Shown piece by piece: positions 63,400 to 64,000 of a stretch of 64,000 nucleotides of DNA. Within the stretch, counting starts at the first letter, position 1. Every line of letters begins with the position of its first letter. Under the pieces are notes generated by a model. It was given only the letters and a program-made list of their open reading frames with translations. It did not search any database and was not told the origin of the DNA. This DNA comes from Rubrivivax sp. (GTDB taxonomy: Bacteria > Pseudomonadota > Gammaproteobacteria > Burkholderiales > Burkholderiaceae_C): contig JAIXSE010000019.1 in the NCBI GenBank assembly GCA_027484825.1, forward strand, positions 1 through 64,000, read 5' to 3'. Made by a program: the position numbers and the translations under genes.

Positions 63400-64000
63400 A
63401 TGACCCCCACCGCCTGGATCGGCACCCGCAAGGGGCTGTTTGAACTGCAGCAGCGGGAGGGGGACGCCTGGTCCATCGTCCGCCATCACTTTGTCGGCGA
63501 TCCCGTCAGCATGGTGCTGCCGCCGACCGCCTCCGGCGGGCGCCTGATTGCCGCGCTGAACCTGGGCCACTTCGGCTGCAAGCTGCAGGCGTCCGACGAT
63601 GGGGGCGCGCATTGGCAGGAACTGCCTGCGCCGGCCTTCCCGCCTCAGCCCGATGGGGCACCGGGACCGGCGTGGAAGCTGCAGCAGATCTGGTCCCTGG
63701 AGCGGGGCAGTGACGGACGGCTCTGGGCCGGCACCATCCCCGGCGGCCTGTTCGTCAGCGAGGATGAAGGCGCCAGCTGGGCGCTGGTGGAGTCGATGTG
63801 GCACATGCCCGAGCGGCTGGGCTGGTTCGGCGGCGGATATGACGCGCCCGGCATCCATTCCATCTGCATCGACCCCAAGGCCCCGGAGCAGGTGCTGCTG
63901 GGCATCTCCTGCGGTGGTGCCTGGCGCAGCCGGGACGGCGGCGCGACCTGGCAGATCAGTGCCAAGGGCATGCGGGCGGACTTCATGCCGCCCGAGCAGG
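63400..64000 (+). CDS. BNR/VPS10-repeat beta-propeller protein (partial)
   Basis: The first 200 residues are in the window; the rest runs off the end. Repeats of the Asp-box type are visible (SDDGGAHWQEL, SEDEGASWALV, SRDGGATWQIS), as in exo-alpha-sialidase and WD40/YVTN-like propellers. No signal peptide, so it is likely cytoplasmic and not a secreted sialidase. ATG 63400 is preceded by CAGGAG. Probably an operon partner of the MoaD-like gene. Confidence 0.82.
   Translation, partial: MTPTAWIGTRKGLFELQQREGDAWSIVRHHFVGDPVSMVLPPTASGGRLIAALNLGHFGCKLQASDDGGAHWQELPAPAFPPQPDGAPGPAWKLQQIWSLERGSDGRLWAGTIPGGLFVSEDEGASWALVESMWHMPERLGWFGGGYDAPGIHSICIDPKAPEQVLLGISCGGAWRSRDGGATWQISAKGMRADFMPPEQ

Overview
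The window is gene-dense, high-GC chromosomal DNA of a betaproteobacterium of the order Burkholderiales, most likely a Roseateles/Mitsuaria/Rubrivivax-type relative. This is inferred from gene content (DXP-pathway operon xseB-ispA-dxs, lysA with a divergent LysR gene, host-attachment protein, TIGR02001 and DUF3570 envelope proteins), the codon bias and the many 4-bp ATGA gene overlaps. I see no rRNA, tRNA, insertion sequence, prophage or CRISPR array.

Layout. 1-3.6 kb: release factor 2 (programmed +1 frameshift, cut by the window edge), a DUF4212 membrane protein with a long low-complexity N-terminus, a ParB-domain protein and a thioesterase. 3.6-7.6 kb: an ECF sigma / zinc-finger anti-sigma / S8 protease operon, divergent from a TIGR02001 outer-envelope protein. 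7.6-16.3 kb: a minus-strand envelope redox cluster: CPBP glutamic-type intramembrane protease, cytochrome c / choice-of-anchor protein with a JDVT-CTERM-like anchor fused in frame to a TlpA thioredoxin, DUF4266 lipoprotein, DUF3570 protein, ApbE flavin transferase, DsbD and TrxB. 16.4-26.7 kb: mostly housekeeping and accessory metabolism (hydrolase, acetyltransferase, acyl-CoA synthetase, PilZ, SMR exporter, DUF2975/XRE pair, AlkD-like, YbaK, PlsY, RidA).

26.7-28.7 kb is an AT-richer island with an uncharacterised papain-fold-like protein and a 65-residue small protein, separated by a terminator hairpin that touches the start codon. 28.8-32.8 kb: YciO-like protein, PHP phosphoesterase, EAL-CBS-GGDEF protein and host-attachment protein. 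32.8-33.4 kb is non-coding and carries two copies of a large palindromic element. 33.4-46.9 kb: TrxC, RecJ, a RpfE-like protein, LpxH-like phosphatase, polyphosphate kinase and exopolyphosphatase (convergent), dienelactone hydrolase, ZIP transporter, universal stress protein, sulfurtransferase, EamA transporter and Rieske oxygenase. 47.5-56.2 kb: isoprenoid precursor operon, lysR/lysA, ahpC/ahpF. 56.4-64 kb: orphan transporter components (TAXI binding protein, amino-acid permease, binding protein-permease fusion), methyltransferase, DUF805, CsbD, RarD, and a MoaD-like protein beside a BNR-repeat protein that runs off the window.

The most promising biology is the 8-gene envelope redox cluster. 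Maturation (intramembrane sorting protease), electron carriers (cytochrome c, TlpA, DsbD, TrxB) and a flavin-attaching enzyme sit together. The DUF3570 protein next to ApbE carries a DSVSGAS segment resembling the flavin-acceptor motif of FMN-binding domains. The second candidate is the two-gene papain-like island.
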